Assembly: GCA_026388365.1 (NCBI GenBank)
Contig: JAPLJW010000227.1
Span: 1 to 18,078, forward strand
Direction: 5' to 3'
Length of the DNA stretch: 18,078 nucleotides
Source: Deltaproteobacteria bacterium
GTDB lineage: Bacteria > Desulfobacterota > Syntrophia > Syntrophales > UBA5619
The notes under the pieces were generated by a model. It saw nothing but the letters and a program-made list of their open reading frames with translations. It was not told the DNA's origin and searched no databases. How positions within the stretch are numbered: position 1 is the first letter of the stretch; each line of letters opens with the position of its first letter. A program made the translations under genes and the position numbers. Positions 14,745 through 18,078 of the stretch are shown piece by piece.

Positions 14745-15239
14745 ATGTCGGTTTATCATGAGACATTCAAGATCCAATCGGACAGAAGGCCGACCTTCCA
14801 TGATGTGACGGAGCAAGTGCAGGAAGCCTTAAGAAAGTCCGCCATTCAGAATGGAATCCTGGTTGTGTTTTCACAACACACGACATGCAGCGTATTGATT
14901 CAGGAAGCATCTGACGATACCAACTATTGGGGCACTGAGCTGTTGATGCAAGACTTGGTGAACGTACTTGAGAACATCATTCCCACCTGCCGAACAGAGG
15001 GGCAGTATCTGCATCCCGGTCCCAAACATATCGAGGCTGCCGCAGGGAGGGGCGAGCTTCCATCATGGTCACTCAATACGGACGCGCATCTCCGATCCCT
15101 TCTCATGGGACGATCCCAATCCATTCCCGTTATCGACGGTCAAATGGCGTGTGGGGAGTTTGGGCATATCTATTTTGCCGATTTCGATCAGGTTCGCGCT
15201 CGGGAAAGAATCGTCAGAGTTCAGATTGTAGGAGAGTAA
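14745..15239 (+). CDS. YjbQ / UPF0047 family protein, long form
   Basis: This 164-residue protein has the YjbQ landmarks: FSQHTTCSVLIQEA (His45 and Glu54, predicted metal or active-site residues), NTDAHLRSLLMG (111-122), and GHIYFADFDQVRARERIV near the end. Usual members are about 130-140 residues. The extra length falls around residues 83-110 (EGQYLHPGPKHIEAAAGRG), just before NTDAH, in place of the short loop of normal members. The family is sometimes called secondary thiamine-phosphate synthase because the E. coli protein complements weakly, but its true reaction is unsettled. GGAGGT precedes the ATG. As the last intact gene of the sugar operon, next to the TIM gene, it probably acts on a pathway intermediate; that role is inferred. 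Confidence 0.85.
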   Translation: MSVYHETFKIQSDRRPTFHDVTEQVQEALRKSAIQNGILVVFSQHTTCSVLIQEASDDTNYWGTELLMQDLVNVLENIIPTCRTEGQYLHPGPKHIEAAAGRGELPSWSLNTDAHLRSLLMGRSQSIPVIDGQMACGEFGHIYFADFDQVRARERIVRVQIVGE

Positions 15240-15263
15240 CCGCAGGTCAATAACTGCAAGGCG

Positions 15264-15454
15264 CGTCGGCGGTCGCAGGGAAAGATTGACTACGTCCTCT
15301 GCGGGCCAAGGTGAACGTCGACACCCAGCCCGTCGCCCTGGCCCTCATCGAGGCCAAGAAGGAAAGCCTCCCGCCCGGTCACGGCCTTGATCAAGCCAAA
15401 AGCTATGCCGAATGCCGACGGCACAACGTCCAATTCATCTTCACGTCCGACGGC
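15264..15454 (+). pseudogene. hsdR: Fragment of type I restriction endonuclease HsdR (N-terminal region), frameshifted
   Basis: Two frames together give an HsdR N-terminal nuclease-domain segment: RRRSQGKIDYVLC in the first frame (from 15264), then, after a frameshift near 15303, VNVDTQPVALALIEAKKE and HGLDQAKSYAECRRHNVQFIF in the second (from 15311). IEAK is the PD-(D/E)xK catalytic motif of HsdR. Only about 60 residues of a protein of roughly 800-1100 remain, with no start and no helicase domains. It begins 24 nt after the YjbQ stop and runs straight into an HsdS tail at about 15455. It is clearly non-functional debris of a type I restriction system. Confidence 0.82.
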
Positions 15455-15590
15455 CAACGCATCGCGGAGGTGTTGCGGGTGCAGATGGCTTCAGTCGAAG
15501 AAGGCCCGCGCGCCACTGCAAGAAGCACTGGAAACCATCAATGCCCTGCCTGCGGCCCTGTTGCGTCGGGCGTTCAGTGGGGAGTTGTGA
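15455..15590 (+). pseudogene. hsdS: C-terminal tail of type I specificity subunit HsdS, frameshifted
   Basis: QRIAEVLRVQMASVEE in one frame continues, after a one-base insertion near 15503, as ARAPLQEALETINALPAALL in another and ends RRAFSGEL with TGA at 15588-15590. This coiled-coil plus 'alPaallrraFsGeL' ending is typical of HsdS, which provides DNA sequence recognition in type I restriction-modification enzymes. Both target-recognition domains are absent. It is fused in place to the HsdR fragment, implying a deletion that removed everything between. The stop is 1 nt ahead of the RhuM-family ATG, as when intact hsdS and rhuM genes are neighbours. Confidence 0.8.
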
Positions 15591-15591
15591 A

Positions 15592-16610
15592 ATGACAAAA
15601 AGAGAAAAGGAACACAGGGGAGAGACCCAGACCATCGACGGCGGCAGGGGTGAGATCGTCATTTACCAAACCGGGGATGAAGGAGGCCGCCTTGAGGTGC
15701 GTTTGGAACAGGATTCCCTTTGGCTAAGCCTCAACCAGATCGCCGCTGTATTCGAGCGCGACAAGTCCGTTATTTCCAGGCACCTGAACAATGTGTTCCG
15801 TGAAGGTGAACAAGACCGCGGGTCAACTGTTGCATTTTTTGCAACAGTTCAGGATGAAGCCGGGCGTACCGTCGAACGTCAGGTCGAGTATTTCAACCTC
15901 GACGTAATCCTTTCCGTCGGCTACCGCGTTAATTCCCTGCGCGGCACGCAGTTCCGCATCTGGGCAACCCAGGTGCTGCGGGATCATCTCGTCAAGGGCT
16001 ATTCCATCAATGCAAAACGCCTGAAAGAGTTCCAACAGTCGTTGAAGTTGATCGGGCAGGTTCTGGAGCGGTACGACGTGACGTCGGACCAGGCCCGGGC
16101 TCTCCTGCGCGTGGTGACGGACTATGCCTTCGCCCTCGATCTGCTGGATGATTACGATCACCAGCGGGTTCCCGTCGCCCGCCTGAAATCGGAGGAAGCC
16201 AGAGGGATTGACTATGATGAGGCGATGGCCGTCATCGGGGCGCTGCGCCGCAAATTCGGCGGATCGGATCTTTTTGGAAGGGAAAAGGATCAAAGCCTGC
16301 GCGGATCGCTGGGCGCGGTGATGCAATCCTTCGACGGCAAAGAACTGTATCTGAGCCGTGAGGGAAAGGCCGCTCATCGCCTCTATTTTCTCGCCAAGAA
16401 CCACAGCTTTGTCGACGAAAACAAGCGCATTGCGCCGCCCTGTTTCTCTGGTTCATGGAGAAGAACGGCATCCTTTACCGCGCCGATGGTTCCCGGCACA
16501 TCGCCGACAACGCGCTGGTCGCCATCACGCTGATGATTGCGGAAAGCAATCCGAACCAGAAGGACATTCTGACCAAAGTGGTCGTGAATCTGATCAAAGA
16601 CGGGAAATGA
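15592..16610 (+). pseudogene. rhuM: RhuM-family / Fic-domain protein, broken by a one-base deletion
   Basis: The intact part starts at the ATG 15592 (GGGGAG upstream). It gives the RhuM ('virulence RhuM', PF13310-type) N-terminus: GEIVIYQTGDEGGRLEVRLE, a DNA-binding-like segment SLNQIAAVFERDKSVISRH, and YFNLDVILSVGYRVNSLRG. A C-terminal Fic/DOC-like domain follows, with HSFVDENKRI (271-280). At 16432-16433 one base is missing. The current frame runs into unrelated sequence ending at 16533, whereas the next frame continues the family from 16434 (ALFLWFMEKNGILYRADGS) to the TGA at 16608-16610. The Fic motif HxFxDGNKR also has Glu in place of its Gly. RhuM genes commonly sit inside type I restriction operons, which agrees with the hsdR/hsdS remains. 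It is probably inactive. Confidence 0.85.
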
Positions 16611-16893
16611 CGGATGGCAAACAGAAAAAAGGGCAACGGAAACGGCCGGCGTCTGCATTCGATTTCTGTCCGTCAATGATCGCCGTAATGAAGCCATTAG
16701 AATGGATATCTCGACACCACTTTAGTACGGTAAAGCAATTCAACAATATAATTTCATTATTTAATACACCGTGAGTCTTTTCATTTTCACCGCCGTTTCG
16801 GCAGGAAACCGAACGTAAAAAGAGATCGCGGGGCATGTCCGCCGGGCAGCGGCGCACTGAGAGAAGAGGCGGCTGTTCAGAAGGGGAAAAAGG
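16611..16893. other. Gene-free, partly A+T-rich intergenic region
   Basis: This 283-nt stretch separates the restriction-system remnant from the exporter gene. The middle (about 16690-16790) is strikingly A+T-rich compared with both sides and with the exporter. I see no convincing coding frame, no RNA gene and no clear terminator. It is probably the right-hand edge of the degraded insertion. Confidence 0.5.
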
Positions 16894-18078
16894 CTAACCC
16901 CGGAGACGGCGTTCGCCGAGGCGCATCGGGAGTAGCGCGGCAAGGATGCAGAGGAGCAGGACGAGGGCGAAGGAGGCGATCAGCCATGTCCACTGCAGGC
17001 CGGAGAGGCTCCGCCCGTGGAAGTCGGCCATGAAGATCTGATAGACCGGTCCCGCCTCGAGAACGACCACCGCCGCAATGAACCCGGCCGCAAGCAGCAT
17101 GAACAGCAGCCCCCCAAAGCTGGTAACCGCCTGGGCCGGGTTTTCGGACTTGAAGTCGGGATAGGCCGCGCCGAGACCCACCCCCAGCGCCACCACCCCC
17201 GGGGTCATCAGAAAGATCGTGACGACGGAGAGCGCCATCATGAACGGCGTGACCTGCAAGAGGATATTGGAACTCACGATCAGGATCTCCACGAGGATCA
17301 GCAGCGGAAGGCCATAGACCGCAAATTTCACCCAGAGGAAAGTCTTGAGCGAGATCGGCGCCGCCCGGACGATCCAGAAGGCGTCGCCCTCGAAACTGAC
17401 CGCCGGATAGACGAAGCGGGCGGCGATCGCCGTCAGAACGAAGGCGGCCAGCCCCATGTTCAGGAAAGAAAAGATGTTCTGGAGATAGACCGTCCGGATT
17501 TTCGATTGTCCCAGCGGCAGAACCGAAAAGTTGTAGAGGTAGATCGCAATCAGCGCCGCGATCAGAAAAAGCTGCGGCCACTGGGTCTGGTCCCGGAAGA
17601 AGGTCCGGAACTCCTTGACGGTGAACGCCCATGCCGGTCCGGAGATCCTCTCGAAAAATGGATAGCGTTTTCCGCGCGGGCCATTCTTGTGGGGAAAGAG
17701 CTTCTCCGCCGTCGTCTGCGCTTTCGTGTAGCCCTTGAAATAGAACGCCCCCGCCACCCAGGTCGCGACGAAGGCGAGCGCCGCCGCGCAGCTCCAGGCG
17801 AGGGAGAGCTGGAAGAGGACCTCGCCCTGGAGACACGAAAGCGCCGCATTGAGACTGTCGAAGGCCCAGGTCGTCGGAAGAAACGGTGAGCCGGGCGTCC
17901 CCATCTCCCGCAGATAGATAAGTAGGGTGGCAAAGTTCTCCGGATTGACCAGCCTCTCCGGCCGCATGAGACGGAAGGCGAAGATGAGCGCCAGGATCAG
18001 GATCAGCCCGAAGAAGACGAAGACCGTCCGGATCCGTCCCGCGGGAAGAAGAACGGCCGCGATGACGACCGCGAGCGC
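16894..18078 (-). CDS. ABC exporter permease, PF16949-like, 5' end beyond the window
   Basis: The frame is open from the window edge through 37 codons upstream of an internal Met at 17967, so 394 residues of the C-terminal part are visible, ending with TAG at 16894. It is highly hydrophobic, with eight or so membrane segments, such as AAALAFVATWVAGAFYF, LFLIAALIAIYLYNF, LNMGLAAFVLTAIAA, LILVEILIVSSNILL and a final LIASFALVLLLCILAALLP. The motif FEGDAFWIVRAAPISLKTFLWVKF is typical of the putative ABC exporter family, where a large two-half permease pairs with an ABC ATPase. The partner ATPase is presumably upstream, outside the window. The gene is very G+C-rich and clearly native compared with the preceding island. 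The exported substrate is unknown. Confidence 0.8.
   Translation of the reverse strand, partial: ALAVVIAAVLLPAGRIRTVFVFFGLILILALIFAFRLMRPERLVNPENFATLLIYLREMGTPGSPFLPTTWAFDSLNAALSCLQGEVLFQLSLAWSCAAALAFVATWVAGAFYFKGYTKAQTTAEKLFPHKNGPRGKRYPFFERISGPAWAFTVKEFRTFFRDQTQWPQLFLIAALIAIYLYNFSVLPLGQSKIRTVYLQNIFSFLNMGLAAFVLTAIAARFVYPAVSFEGDAFWIVRAAPISLKTFLWVKFAVYGLPLLILVEILIVSSNILLQVTPFMMALSVVTIFLMTPGVVALGVGLGAAYPDFKSENPAQAVTSFGGLLFMLLAAGFIAAVVVLEAGPVYQIFMADFHGRSLSGLQWTWLIASFALVLLLCILAALLPMRLGERRLRG

Noticed and set aside
15412..15591. Upstream extension of the RhuM-family frame to 15412
   Set aside because: That part is an out-of-frame translation over the HsdS tail; the ATG at 15592 with GGGGAG is the natural start.
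16877..17889. Long open frames opposite or shifted against the exporter gene
   Set aside because: They are composition artefacts of G+C-rich DNA; the translations are low-complexity Arg/Glu/Gly/Pro-rich with no family features, whereas the 16894 minus frame encodes a clear membrane protein.

Overview
The window looks like chromosomal DNA from a Gram-negative, probably anaerobic bacterium. A lipid A pathway hydrolase (LpxH type) implies an outer membrane. The mixture of MogA, a Mut7-C RNase, a DUF554 protein, a crotonase and a PF16949-like exporter permease reminds me of Desulfobacterota (Syntrophales-like), but that placement is an impression and was not tested. The flanking housekeeping genes are visibly richer in G+C than the central block, especially the first permease and the divergent promoter region.

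Layout. Positions 1-1470 hold the 3' end of mogA (+), convergent with a two-gene minus-strand unit: lpxH, then a Mut7-C RNase starting 1 nt after the lpxH stop. Positions 1711-3253 hold a DUF554 membrane protein and a stand-alone crotonase with a dienoyl-CoA isomerase-type acidic triad. Positions 3339-3503 are a degenerate dispersed repeat with inverted ends.

Positions 3511-15239 form one carbohydrate-utilisation locus. A GHMP sugar kinase (minus strand) resembling the kinase half of plant L-arabinokinase is divergent from a long plus-strand operon. That operon runs: two ABC permeases, an ABC ATPase, a periplasmic binding protein, a DhnA-type class I aldolase, an FGGY kinase, a FucI/AraA-like isomerase, a DeoR-family regulator, an archaeal-type triose-phosphate isomerase, and a long YjbQ-family protein. 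The intergenic region between the two arms has a sigma70-like promoter on each strand and a GAAAY tandem repeat between the two -35 boxes that resembles DeoR/AgaR-type operators. The two arms are therefore probably controlled together by the DeoR protein. The logic reads as uptake, isomerisation to a ketose, phosphorylation, aldol cleavage, then triose-phosphate interconversion. The substrate cannot be named from sequence. The combination of an iron/phosphonate/sugar-phosphate type transporter, an arabinokinase-like GHMP kinase and a YjbQ protein with ketose-cleavage enzymes is the most interesting content here.

Positions 15264-16610 are a decayed type I restriction-modification remnant. An HsdR N-terminal fragment is joined directly to an HsdS C-terminal tail, with two frameshifts, and is followed by a RhuM/Fic-family gene broken by a one-base deletion. 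Positions 16611-16893 are A+T-rich DNA with no recognisable gene. The window ends in a minus-strand ABC exporter permease whose 5' end lies beyond the edge. I saw no tRNA, rRNA, CRISPR array or transposase.
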